A DNA stretch of 64,000 bases from Boswellia sacra (taxonomy: Eukaryota; Streptophyta; Magnoliopsida; Sapindales; Burseraceae). The notes under the pieces are model-generated. The model was given only the letters and a program-made list of their open reading frames with translations. It searched no databases and was not told the origin of the DNA. The position numbers were made by a program, and so were the translations under genes. The stretch covers positions 62,001 to 126,000 of the forward strand of contig SNVD02000467.1 of NCBI GenBank assembly GCA_013180625.2, given 5' to 3'. Each line of letters begins with the position of its first letter. Position 1 is the first letter of the stretch. This document shows positions 34,610 through 46,583 of this stretch, one piece after another.

Positions 34610-36237
34610 TGTAATTTTAATCTAATCTACAATAATTTAGGTATTTGATAAACTTGTTTCAAAATTGATTTTTAGAAAATCTGATTCTCAAAATTCAGTT
34701 TTTGTATTGAATTTCAAAAGCATGTGAAGGTAAGTTTTCAAATTAAATATTAAGATTGTTAAAGATTGATGTGAGCTATGATGGCCAATCTCCTATTCGG
34801 AAAAGCTTGTACGCAACATGAGTTTTCTATGTCTTATAAAAAAGACTGGGAAAAGTCGTGGCGTGATTTTGAATGAAGTATTGTTAAATGAACCTATCAA
34901 TGAATTGACTATTTCATTTTATCTAAACAAGAACTTCAAACCAATTAACATCACTAAAATAACTCACAATCAATTGTGTTGAATTGATGAATCGAATAAA
35001 ATTAAATTCTTTTATATAGGAAAACCCAAGTGCCAGGTTTTTAATATAAAATCTTGAAAGACTTCAAATGTTAGCGCAGAGCTAGAAGGGTCATGGACAT
35101 GCATGATAGAGAGGTAGCCACCAAACGATGCTGAGATACCGCATGTGGCACACTACTAATCGTGGATTTGTTTGCGTATAATTCTGAATCTCAAAACCAA
35201 ATTTGACATTGTTGTTGGGGGTTCAACTCGCCGTCAAATCCAATTAACACACAACACAAGAGAAACACAACACCCACCACAACGCTTACCGACTCTTTTT
35301 ACCATCTATATAAGCAGCCCAATTTACGAAAAGTTTTGGATTTTCTCACTTGGTGTAAACCTATACTTCTTAAATTCATATATTTTCTGTATTTGAGATA
35401 TAAAATAAAATTAACCCAATACTAAAATAAAAGTATTAGTCCCTCATACTCCCATGTCCTTGCTTGAAGAGTAGTACCCTACAAAGATTGCAAAATGCCG
35501 AAGAATCTATGTTCATCATATATCAAACTACTATTGATAAATAAAATTATCAATTTTCTTACAAATTTTATCATTTCCAATCGAAGGATTGATATCTAAC
35601 TCAATAATAATATTGAATTAATTTAAAATAATTATATCAATTAACATAGTTTTCAATCACCTAAAATCATACCTTTCTAATAAACCGCAAAAGACGTCAA
35701 TTTTTGTCCTTCTATTCTCAACGAAGACATGAGCACCATCTGTACCTAGTTCAACAACTTTCTTGATCGACCACGGCGCTGAATTTTATTGACTATTTAG
35801 GATAGTCTTGTACTTAGTTCTTTGAGACGATGTTTATACACATTACATAAATAATCAATAAATTCATCCATCTTTTTGACTAATTTGATAATTCATTAAT
35901 AATATTTTATACAATTTACGGTAAATAAGATAAGCGTAGAAGATAATTTACGAAACCAAATGGATCGATAGTAGGATCAAAATTGAGATAAAATAAAATA
36001 AAAGAAAGAACTGATACTATATATCTCAAATCTATATATTTCAAATATTAAATTTTATATATGTTATAATTGAGTAAGTTGTCAGTAACTTCATATCCTA
36101 AGTGAGGTCACCAGCTTTAATCTGTCTGACTCTTAAAAACATCGTACAGACCAGGTTGCTTCCGCTTGGCTCCCCTTATTAACCCGAACAATTTTTCAAT
36201 CTTTCCAAGTTTCTACGAGGAGAGAAGGAGAGGGAGA
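34610..36237. other. AT-rich intergenic DNA
   Basis: No coding sequence is recognised. The last 60 bp (GAGAGAAGGAGAGGGAGA) resemble the purine-rich leader of the OMT copy at 25828, so the promoter-proximal part was duplicated along with the 36238 fragment. Confidence 0.4.
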
Positions 36238-36440
36238 ACGGAAGCAATAGAAACGTCCGAAGCAATGTTGAAAGGCCAAGCAGAAATATGACAATACTAA
36301 TGGAGCTTTGCAGATTCAATAACATAAGTGTGCGCTGTTGAACTCCGCATAGGTGACATTATAAACTCTCACGTTGCCCCTTTCACCCTGTCCTAAATTG
36401 CTTCATCCCTCGACAGACCCTCTCCTGATATCACCCTCCA
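36238..36440 (+). pseudogene. O-methyltransferase 5' fragment (OMT pseudogene 3)
   Basis: Matches the first 65 or so codons of the intact copies. The start codon has become ACG (36238-36240) and the Trp of EIW has become TGA, with further stops and a one-base shift before the KCAVEL codons. The match ends near PDI codons in a C-rich run. Exon remainder and exon 2 are absent. Confidence 0.85.
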
Positions 36441-36589
36441 CCCACCCCCCCAAACCCACACACTGTATGGCGGCTTATAAGTAGTAGGTCTCTACAACCT
36501 ATTAGCTTAGGCTTTTGGGTTTGTATACTTGATAGAGATTTGTATCTAGTTTTGTATCAAAGATCTCTTCCCCAAAAAAATAAGAAATA

Positions 36590-36772
36590 TTACATATACA
36601 ACCAATTCATACAACCTAATCATGTGAAAGAATTTCATTAATGGGTTAAACAGTAATAATATATGATGAATGTTATAATAAATGATACTGTAATTAACCA
36701 TCCAATAAAATTGAACTACATCAAGTTGTATAGAGTTTAATTATATGACATACAATTATATGTATAAAATAT
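36590..36772. mobile_element. Probable decayed MITE related to the one at 34416
   Basis: ACATATACAACC at the left end opposes a TATGTATAAAAT/ACATACAATTATATGT-type right end. The inner pair ACAACCTAATCATGTGA and ATCAAGTTGTAT recalls the 34416 element. Confidence 0.45.
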
Positions 36773-37971
36773 CCAAAGTTAATAAATATTGAACTTTTAG
36801 TTATATTTTTCTCACTTTGAGAGGATTTTTTTTGTCTTCATAAACACTTGATTATATTAAAAGTCTATTCAAAACTTCTCTTTACAGATCAAGGTTAAAA
36901 AATATATACCTCATAAATCATGTCCTTTCATTTTCAAAATTTATTTAAGCTTTAAGAATTTAAGATTGATTTATCCAACACGTCCCCTTAATCTTGAAAA
37001 CCTATATATGCTCCTTCCTCTTGTTTTCTTGAATTATTCTTCTTTTCTTAATAAAGAATTGGGTAACCTTGGAATTGATCTTAGACAAAAACAGAAGGAC
37101 TCTTTTGGATTGACATTAATTAGTAACTTTTAGCTAACTCTAACTTTAACCCCAATCTAATATATCTAAGAATAGGTACATGCATATTAAAATTCTTCAT
37201 ATATCGACATGCATTTAGATTCATCTATATTAATTGCTTATAGATTATCTTTAAGCCAGACCTTAATAAGATAAAAATTGGAAGAAAAATACAAATATAG
37301 GAACTATGAAAAGAATTATTGTAAATGAAATAGTTTTATTTATAAAAATAAATTAAGGGTATCTTAGACTTTAGCTACAAGATAAGATAATATCATATTA
37401 AGCAACGATTTGACTTAAAAATTTAAGCTACCATATAGGATCTTAATATTAATATTTAAATCTAACAATAACTTAATATTCATCTTATTAACATGTAGTA
37501 TTGTAGGATATACATGTGATAATATGTAACACATGACATCCAAATCATAACACAATTTTTTAAGACTAGATAGAGCTTCTGATCCAACATGACACACAGC
37601 TTACCATCAATTGACATTAGATCATTCAACAACAGCTTAATTACCAGAAATTGACATTAGATCTTTGAACAAAGAAAAATATATTTGAACTAACCCAAAA
37701 ATCCAATTAATTGATGCTCAACACAAAACAACATAGTGTGCAAACCGATCCATTGATTAGATATTGTGGATGACAATTTGTCATCACTAAGTAAGTACCC
37801 TCTTCTCTTAATTCAACTCAAGGACCATGAAACATCAAATACTACTAGGTGGACTTCCTAAAAGAAAAGCTTAACAAAGACAATAGTAACAAAACCTCTA
37901 GACTTGGGTTACAAACCAACTCATGAACTAGCCAAGCCAATCATGAATCGTTTGTAGTTAACGAAAGAATA
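36773..37971. other. Intergenic DNA with a partial dispersed repeat
   Basis: At 37055-37170 sequence beginning GAATTGGGTAACCTTGGAAT resembles 17670-17790. Since both lie just downstream of OMT 5' fragments, they may be remnants of the same ancestral intron or repeat. No gene is seen. Confidence 0.4.
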
Positions 37972-38080
37972 GAGGGAAGACTTTCCTTGGGATGACAACT
38001 AACTAAAGGACAGAGGGGGAAATTTCCTTTAGATGGCAGCTAACTAAAGGATAGAGGAGAGAATTTTCCTTAAGCCAGAA
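37972..38080. repeat. Three imperfect tandem units of about 40 bp
   Basis: Each unit has AGAGG-G/A-rich sequence, TTTCCTT and a GATG(A/G)CA(A/G)CTAACTAAAGGA segment; the third is truncated. Confidence 0.7.
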
Positions 38081-39690
38081 GTGATGACACAATGAAGGTT
38101 GAGAAACTAATAAGAGTCCAAGTGACTATTCAAGTGATATTGATAGCCTAAAGTCTACCACTAAGCACTTGAATCACTAGCCAACCTTTGCGTTGGTCCT
38201 TTTCAATAGTTAGCCACCAGGAGCAAGCCACAGCTCTAAGAGGGCTAACAAGAAAGTGATGTCACATTAGATGCCACATGGCAAATCCTTATTGCTCAGG
38301 AAGTAGGGTTTTGAGAATCCCCTAGAAGCATCTAGAAGGTTGTGTAAGCCCTAAGAATCATGACACATCATAGGATTGAAGGGTTAGGATCTAGGTTAAA
38401 AAAAGAGTCTCATATAAAAACCAGAGGGTGGTTTAAAGGAAGGGATTATGAGCCCACAAAAGATTTTGAATCATCATCCCAAGAAAGATACTTCACTAGG
38501 TTTTAGCCATTCTTATTTGAACTCAGCCACCACCTTTCCACTCATTTTTCCTCCATTACTATTCCATTGCTCCCATACACGTACACATATTCAAACACCC
38601 ATTTTTCTTGATTTTTCACCATAAGCAAAGCCCCCCAAAGCTAACTTGAGCATTGGTAGGTTTACACTAGTGAAAAATCCGGCGACCCTTGACACTTTTC
38701 TGTGTTGCAGCTGTTAAAAGAGTTCTCAGCTACAAAGGTTCCAGCCACCATCATGAATACATCCTGGAGCAACCTTGGTACTTGAAGAGGAAGAAACTAG
38801 AGGGTTTACTTTCGCTTTCAACTACCAGAGGCTTGCCCCCCTACTCTCACAATAATCATTTTCATCCTATCAGTGGTCGTCCTTTGGTCATTGGAGGTTT
38901 ATCTGAAGCTATTCTTGAGTCTTTAATTTTTGGTTGCTTATCCCTTGTTGTGGTCTTGGGTTAAGTCCTAGGACTTTGGTTGGCTTTGCCATTGCTTGTT
39001 TGGAACCCATTTGTGTTATAGCTCAGAGACTTGTCCAATCTTGTTTTTAGTAATTGATCAGGTCACTATCAAGTCTTAAGTGTTGTTACCTTTCATCCAT
39101 TACTCTGTCCCAAGCCGTGTCTTCAGAGTTGGATTGATATGTACCTAGTAGAAAATCCCTATACTTTCATTTCCATCAATACATATCTAACTCATAAGAT
39201 TATCTAAGTCATTTACCACAAAATCTCCTTATGTGTCTAATTTTGGTTGTAGCCATTTTTTGGCAACAACGGATACCTTACCAAAAATTTTTAAAAAATC
39301 TTCCGAATATGTTTCTCAAAATGTCATCTCATAGCCCTACAAATAAAATTCTCTTTTGGAATCTTGCGCCAGTTATCCACACGGTATGTCACCCATATGG
39401 TAACGGATGTTTGTTCACCGAAATCATGGCTCGGGTTGTCGCCTAAGGGGGCCGCCCAACTACTGCTTTGTCAAAATTTTAGAATTAAATTAAAATAAAT
39501 AATATTATTATTAAGGTTAATCTTTCATTGCGTTTTTCTTCCTCGCTTTATAACTACGAAATTGGATTTAACTTTCACCGCTATCCTACGTAATCACCCC
39601 CTTCTTAATTTATCTCATCTTGACTCTTAAAAATTAATTAATTTATTATATATATACATAAATTAATAAAATATAACTGCTTTTGTCCCC
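38081..39690. other. Intergenic DNA, possible LTR-type remnant
   Basis: A TATAAAAACC core-promoter-like box (about 38413) is followed by a leader-like segment and ATCCGGCGACCC, then a TTTCTGTGTTGCAG acceptor-like site near 38700. A frame of about 90 codons follows without a recognisable domain. I could not place LTR borders. Confidence 0.35.
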
Positions 39691-39697
39691 TCTATAA

Positions 39698-39706
39698 TTA
39701 TATAAC
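39698..39706 (+). promoter_or_regulatory. Probable TATA box of the intact OMT gene at 39765
   Basis: TTATATAAC lies about 60 bp upstream of the start codon, the same spacing as in copy A. Confidence 0.5.
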
Positions 39707-39764
39707 TCAAGCCCGTCCTTCATCTATGTCTTGAAGTTTCAACAAATAGAGGAGAGTTGGGAGA

Positions 39765-41342
39765 ATGGACGTGTCGGAGGAGTCGTTGAGAGGCCAAGCA
39801 GAAATATGGCAACACATGCTCAGCTTTGCAGACTCGATGGCATTAAAGTGTGCTGTTGAACTCGGCATAGCTGACATTATAAACTCTCACGGTTGCCCCC
39901 TCTCCTTGTCCCAAATAGCTTCATCGCTCGACTCACCCTCCCCTGATATATCTTGTCTCTCACGTATCATGAGATTGCTTGTCCGCAAAAGGATCTTTGC
40001 AGCACATCATGGTGAATCCAACGGCGGAGAGACCCTTTACGGCCTGACTCACTCATCAAGATGGATGTTGCGTGACTCGGAGCTAAGCTTAGCGCCAATG
40101 ATATTGATGGAGAACCATCCGGAGCTGATGGCTCCCTGGCACTGTTTTAGCCAATGTGTTCAAGAAGGTGGTACTGCTTTCGAAAAGGCTCATGGCTGCG
40201 ATATTTGGGACTTAACATTGAAGAATCCTGGAATTAACAAGATCTTCAATGATGCAATGGGTTGTACGTCCAAGATCGTTTCCAAGGCAGTTGTATCAGG
40301 ATACAAAGATGGGTTTAATCGCCTAGCATCTTTGGTGGACGTAGGAGGTGGAATCGGAGAGATGCTAGCTGAGATTGTGAAATCCTATCCGCATATTAAA
40401 GGTATCAACTTTGATCTGCCTCATGTCATATCCACAGCACCCAAGCATGATGGAGTCTCACATGTTGAAGGTGACATGTTCTTAGCCGTTCCTAAAGCTG
40501 ATGCTGTTATGATGAAGGTAATAATCAATCTCACTTGTACAAGTAATTAGATGGATTAAGATTATATTTTTTGCTTCAGATTTACCTGAACCTAATTAAT
40601 GAACTTTTAAAATCAAATTCACTGCAAATGTTCATTAGAATGAATCCAATTCATCAATTTAATTATTTCAAAAAGATTAGATATCTAAAATAATTCTTTC
40701 CTGTTATAAGTGGAATATTACTGCTTCAATGCATCCCACTCCATTTCAATTAAATCATTGAACCAATTAAAGTGACGTCAATAACTTGAATAAAATATAT
40801 TCGTTGCAACAACCAAATACTTTATAGATCAAGTTTGCTTTAGCATTGCAGCAAGAGCACATGAGAAGCGATAGTAATGTGAAGCGACAGAGCGAGTTGA
40901 AATGGTGACAGATTGATTATTAATATAATATTAATAAAGGGATGTAGGCCATCCTAATAATGTAAAAAGATTACATAAGAAAGTTTGACGTTTTCAATGA
41001 AAACAACGTGTCATGATTAATTGCTTTCTGTGTCCACAGTGGGTATTGCACGACTGGAGTGACGAAGAATGCGTCAAAATTCTGAAAAATTGCCGGAAAG
41101 CAATTCCAGAGAAAACAGGAAAGGTTATTATCGTTGAAGTAGTTGTGAGACCTGATGGCAAAGGTCTTTTTGATGAGACGAGTTTGGCAATGGACTTGCT
41201 TATGATAGCTCACACCTCAGGAAAGGAAAGAACTGAGCTTCAGTGGAAGAAGTTATTGGAGGAATCAGGATTCCCTCGCTACAATATCATAAACATTCCA
41301 GCTTTACCATCCATTATTGAGGCTTTTCCTGTAGCAGACTAA
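39765..41342 (+). CDS. Class II (COMT-type) plant O-methyltransferase, copy B
   Basis: Two exons, 39765-40517 and 41040-41342, with a 522 bp GT-AG intron at the same codon as in copy A, giving 351 residues. It keeps SLRGQAEIWQHMLSFADSMA, motif I LVDVGGGIG at about 190-198, INFDLPHV, VEGDMF, WVLHDW with His255 as presumed catalytic base, and GKERTE. It is very similar to copy A but differs in exon 1 (MENHPELMAPWH) and in exon 2 near the Glu/Lys-rich IPEKTGKVIIVE segment. These differences could alter the acceptor. The intron contains sequence shared with 17865-18145. Role as for copy A: SAM-dependent methylation of a small phenolic or alkaloid-like acceptor; actual substrate unknown. Confidence 0.93.
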
Positions 41343-42695
41343 TTGTTTAATAGAATCTTATACTGTTGTTCTGTAATATTCTTCGGTTTGGTGCAGCTTG
41401 ATGCGGATGCGCCTTTAATTTTTTAACTCTTGTGCTTAAGCGTGTCTTTGTTGTTGTACTGTACAATTAAAATGCTTTAATGAAAGGTGAATTTACTAGT
41501 CAGAAAAAGATGTTAGGAGGATTGGCTTTCTCACGAAAAATTTAAATATATAAATAATCGGATTCTAATTCAAATTTGGCCGTATAATATATTTATATTT
41601 TTTATTGATTTGACCCAAATATTTGTATTTAGGATATGTAGCTGTTTAACATTAAAAAAAAAAAAAAAAAGACAGACAAAAGGAAACTAAGAAATGAAAT
41701 GAAATGCACCTCTTATTTATTACCGATCACAGACTTTATCCTATAACTACTTAATGTACAAAACTGATATCTGTAGGGACTGAGGGTCTGTGGTGGATGG
41801 AGCGCCCCGTGATTGGCAGCGCTGCATCACAGACTCTTTCATGTGCGGAACAATAAAACAACATTATTAAACACATCATGTGTTTCTTGGCAATGTTGAG
41901 AAACTTTGTCTCATTGAGTTTGAAATTGACATCCACGGAAAAGGAAAGTGGAAATTAAAAGTGTTCTAACCTATATATTTTAAGCAGGATTGATTAATTT
42001 TGAGTTGGACACCTAAAAGCTTTAGGAACTCTAACCTTTCCATGATGTGATAAGGCATGAATGGCAGCTTATATGTAGGAGATCTCTACACCTCATCAGC
42101 TTAAGCTTGTGGGTTGATATGTCTTTTTATATCAGGTGGGTATTAGAGCAAGGTTTTCCCTTGCTGCCGCCACCCGTCGAAGGGACTTGCCCTCTAGAAC
42201 CGGTCAAGGGCTGACAGGCTATCGAGTGAGATTGACTCGTGTAGGAACAAAAATTCCACATTTAGGAGGCCTCTACATCCCATTAGCTTAGACTTTTCTA
42301 GACTATATATGGACCCTTAACATAAGACCTCCCAATGTCTTAAAATGTTATTACAAATCAAACATGCTAAAGTATTCATTTAAGATTATCATATGATTTA
42401 TCACATTGTGACACTATTTATTTGATAAATATTATTAATGAAATTCACATTTTAAGATCTCATTTTAGACGAGTGGCATTACTTTTTCTTGATTACATCT
42501 TTTTATCGTATTGCACTTTATTGTTGGGCTTCAGGACAGGGGGCCCCAAGATATTGAGACTGTCTCCGCCCCTACGTAACCCTGATAAACATAGTCGAAT
42601 CAATCTTAAAGGTCATGTGATAAGAAGTTGATCTATTCTGATTCACTGCGTATAAATCTAGGTTAGTTTCTACCTTTATCTTAGAGTGACAAAAC
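41343..42695. other. Intergenic DNA with a retroelement remnant
   Basis: Contains an 18 bp poly(A) run near 41655. Around 42135-42150 the plus strand reads GTGGGTATTAGAGC, close to the initiator tRNA-Met primer site. The sequence just before it (about 42055-42115) resembles 36460-36520 (CAGCTTATA...AGGTCTCTACA...TTAGCTTA). These look like pieces of one LTR family. Confidence 0.4.
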
Positions 42696-43998
42696 ATGGG
42701 ATCAGCAGAAGCTGATGCGGCATCACTTAGAGGCCAAGCAGAATTATGGCAACACATGTTTGCCTTTGTTGATTCTGTGGCTTTGAAGTGTCCTATTGAG
42801 CTTCGAATTCCCGACATGATACAGTCCCATCATGGACCCGTCACTCTGTCTCAAATGGCTTCTTGCTTTGACTCATTCTCACCGCCTGATATCTCCTACA
42901 TCCGACGTATCATGAGATTGCCAGTTCGTAAAAAGATCTTCACCATGCATTGCCCATCAGAGGATGGAGAGCCTCTATACGGATTGATGCACTCCTCAAA
43001 ATGGCCCGTTTCTGATTCCGATTCTACCCTGGCTCCTTTGTTCTTATTGGAGAACCATTCATGCGTAGCTCCTTCATGGCATTTCCTTAGCCAGTGTGTC
43101 AAAGAAGGTGGTGTCGCTTTCGAAAAGGCTTTTGGCTGAGCCCTTTGGGATTTTGCATCGCAAGATCATCACTTCAACCAAATGTTTAATGATGGAATGG
43201 CCTGTAACTCCTTGATCTTAACAAGGGAAATATTAACAGAATATAAAGATGGGTTTCATTGCTTGGTATCATTAGTCGATGTCGGAGATGGGATTGGAGA
43301 GATGATTTCCGAAAATTGTCAAATCGTATCACATATCAAAGGCATCAACTTTGATTTGCCACGTGTCATCGCCACTGCACCAGCTTATAATGGGGTCTCA
43401 CACATTTGCAGGTGACATGTTTCAGGCCATTTCTAAAGCTGATGCTATCCTCTTGAAGGTAAGATTAGGAATAGAACTTGCATGTAAATCTTCTTGCGCA
43501 TAACACATGAATCTTGCCCTCATAGATAGTCATAGTCTTTTAGACCACGCAAGCTAATGAAACAAATAGCTAGTCTATACATATATAATATTTGATTTTA
43601 TAGATATTGCTGACATAGTGATTGTGATCGATCATCTATATAATATAGGCATATACCATTTATTAATTAATTACATGATTTTATTGTGTCATAAAGTGGG
43701 TAATGCACGATTGGAGCGATGAGGATTGTGTCAGGATTTTGGCGAACTGCCGGAAAGCAATACCGGAGAAAACCGGAAAAGTAATTATCGTGGATGTTGT
43801 TCTACAACCTGATGGTAATGGCCTGTTTGATGACAATGGTTTCGCAGTGGATTTGGTTATCATGGTTAATACTTCAGGTGGAAAGGAAAGGACTGAGCTT
43901 TAATGGAAGAAATTATTGTGGAGGAAGGTGGCTTCCCTCGCTACAAAATCATCAAAATTCCAGCCTTACAATCCATTATCGAGGCCCATCCGGGGTAA
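42696..43998 (+). pseudogene. O-methyltransferase pseudogene 4 (near full length)
   Basis: Exon 1 is 42696-43458 and exon 2 43697-43998, keeping the family intron position. An in-frame TGA lies at 43137 (the Cys of the HGC segment). Motif I reads LVDVGDGIG, where Asp replaces an invariant Gly. An extra base then a lost base flip the frame around 43310-43330, and another extra base before GDMF brings a stop. Exon 2 keeps WVMHDW, but a TAA follows GKERTEL and a further shift precedes EEGGFPRY. It is more diverged from copies A and B than they are from each other, so it is probably an older cluster member. Confidence 0.92.
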
Positions 43999-45971
43999 CA
44001 TGATATTGTTTTTAAGTATTAATGCAAGTGATAGCAAATATATGTAACCTCTATGTTTGTATCTCACTCCCACTCAACTATGCTATTATAATCGGTAACA
44101 TCTATCAACTTATCAGAGTTACCAAGAATAATATTGCACTTCGAATTAATTTACACCCCAAGAGATTAACAATTAACTTTTTATCAACACATCACATGGA
44201 CTAATTAGAATAATATGATAACCAATGCGATGTTATCAAATTAATTACACAAATTACTTGAAATTAATACTTAATTGACACAAATCATTATTGCCTTGAT
44301 TGACATAAAAAAAGGCTATAGTGTTTCTATTACTTTTATCCAACAATTTTTCTCCCCGTAAAAGTCTCAAATATCATTATTGATCAATATCTTAATATCA
44401 AGCCCAATAGCTGATCGATTACAGAAAAAGATTGTCATGGGATTGGCTTCTGCTCGAATAATTTCAAAAAGAAGAGCTAAACAGTCTCATTAACCTTATC
44501 TTTCTGTCCCCCATTCATGTAAGAATAAATTTCTTTAAAGAAAAATCTAGTCAAACGAGGGAACACAGAAATTTCAAATTTGGATGTATTCTATGCTTAT
44601 ACTTCTGTTGATTTGACCCAAATATTTGAATATGGGATTGCAGACTATTTCAAAAGAAAAATGAACATGTAACTCTCCTTTCCATCGCCCCATCTATCAC
44701 AAAGCTTTCCGCATTAATGTCGAAAAAAAAAACATAACTATCACATCATGCGTGTTTTCGTCATGTTTAAAGTTTCGGCAAATTATTGATGCTAGCATTT
44801 TAAATAATCATCTAAAGTTTCGTTAGAGGGTGACACTTATCCATTAAAACTCTTCACGCGTTCTTTGGTAACTGAGAAATTCTTATCTCATTTTGTATTT
44901 CGCAAATATAAAAAATATGTGTGCATTTTTGGTCCCACGTTGGCAAATATAATGTCATCATACATGCGTTAGTCAAGGAAGGATTATCTTTCAGATTGTA
45001 ACGGAGTCGGTAGGATGTGACGCCAATTTTTATTAACTTGTAAAATGTTAACATGAGTTTGGAGACTTTCTAGAAAATCGTAGTTACCACAGTTGAATTT
45101 TTCTTTAGTGTTTTATTTTTCTATCTTACGTATATGTACGTAATTCATTTTTTTTTTCTCATTATACATATCATTAGAATTCTTCTGAAGGTTTGGGACT
45201 TATAAATGACACCATATGCATCATATTTCAATGTTATGTAATCAATTGCCTATAAATCAAAATTATCAAAAACTGACACACAACGAAAATGATGAGGAAA
45301 TTAAATTACAAGTGTTGTAAATTATAGATACTAAGCGGGCATTAATTTTGGGTTAATTGGGTAAAGAAATTATAAATTATCTGGCCAAACCATGATAATC
45401 GATCTTAAAAATCTCTTGCATATATGGTGGTAGCTGAGACGGTCAGCAAGGATCTAGATCTAAGTGGGCAGGTCGTTGAGAAAAAAATTATAGAATTCAT
45501 ATTAAATTATATTACTATATATCAAAAAAAAGTTTTTGTAGTCCTTAAAACGTTAACAATTTAATTTAAGTGTTGATTGTATAACAAGAATATAAATATT
45601 ATATTTGTCTTTTATATTGTTTATCTTTTAAAAAAGTAGATAATGAATTACTCCTCAAATAAACATATCAATGATGATTTGTTTCATCTTGAGAATGTGC
45701 CTCAGAAAGAACAAATTAATTCATCAAATAATTGAATTCTTTTTTATCCTCTAAGTTTTGGTCGATAATTCGAAGTATTTGTAGTTTGGAAAACAGTAAA
45801 ATGCACCCTTACCATCATTTCAGCTTGGGTCCAAGTGAGTGAGCTATGTACTGTGGCTTTATACAGCGATTTTTAACTGATGTACGTAGCGGTTGAGCAC
45901 ACTTTCTATGGCGGTTTGTAAACCGTCTTAAAAAGAGTGAAAAAAATCCAAATTCGATACATTATATCGTC
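43999..45971. other. AT-rich intergenic DNA
   Basis: No gene or clear element is seen. The dense AT content and lack of open frames argue for decayed repeats. Confidence 0.45.
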
Positions 45972-46419
45972 ATGGCATCAACAACTCCACTTCTAGGCGT
46001 GCCTCCATGCCTCCACTTTCCAGTCTCGTCTACCACGTTAGTCTCCTCTAGTACGCTACTAGATACTCATTTCTATCTTGTTTATTTTTTTCCTCTGATA
46101 ACTCTCCCATAAACGACGACATTGACAATGTTTTTCGTAGAATCACTAGCTCTACTACCTCATCAAAGAACCTTAAACAATCGTTGAGATTAAGGGGGGT
46201 TCTATCTAACGATTTGATTGATAAGATCTTGAAAAGGGTCAGGTTTGTCTGTCCCCTCCAGGCACTTGAATTGTTCAAAGATGCCTTAGATAGAAGAGGG
46301 TTTTATCACTCTGCATTTTCTGTAGATACAATGCTTTACATATTGGGTTGAAGCCGTAGATTTGATTTGATATGGGATATTTTGGCTGATATAAAGAGAG
46401 CAAAAATGAGAGTTTAGCA
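45972..46419 (+). pseudogene. Pentatricopeptide repeat (PPR) gene 5' remnant
   Basis: After a +1 shift near 46095 one frame reads NDDIDNVFRRITSS, LKQSLRLRGVLSNDLIDKIL, then ALELFKDALDRRGFYHSAFS and VDTMLYILG, followed by a TGA and RRFDLIWDILADIKR. This is the N-terminal lead-in and first repeat of a plant organellar PPR protein (the FYHSAFSxDTMLYILGRSR phrase is typical). The remaining repeats are absent. The start has organelle-targeting character (Ser/Thr-rich). It ends about 160 bp before the MULE insertion. Confidence 0.8.
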
Positions 46420-46583
46420 AGTGGCTTGATAAGAATGTTAAAGAGACATAAGGAACTGAACTACTGGACTAGCCTTCATATGTCTTATGTCTGAAATACT
46501 CCTGCAAAATTTTAGTGGATTTTGAATTTTTGATTAATTATTAAAAATCGGACATTGGATACTGTTTGTTGAAGTTGTTTATA

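Noticed and set aside
37972..38080. Possible CRISPR-like direct repeats
   Set aside because: Only three diverged tandem units with no spacer structure.
38689..39446. Two plus-strand frames of 70-90 codons as genes
   Set aside because: No recognisable domain, surrounding sequence looks like a decayed retroelement leader, and no supporting splice structure was found.
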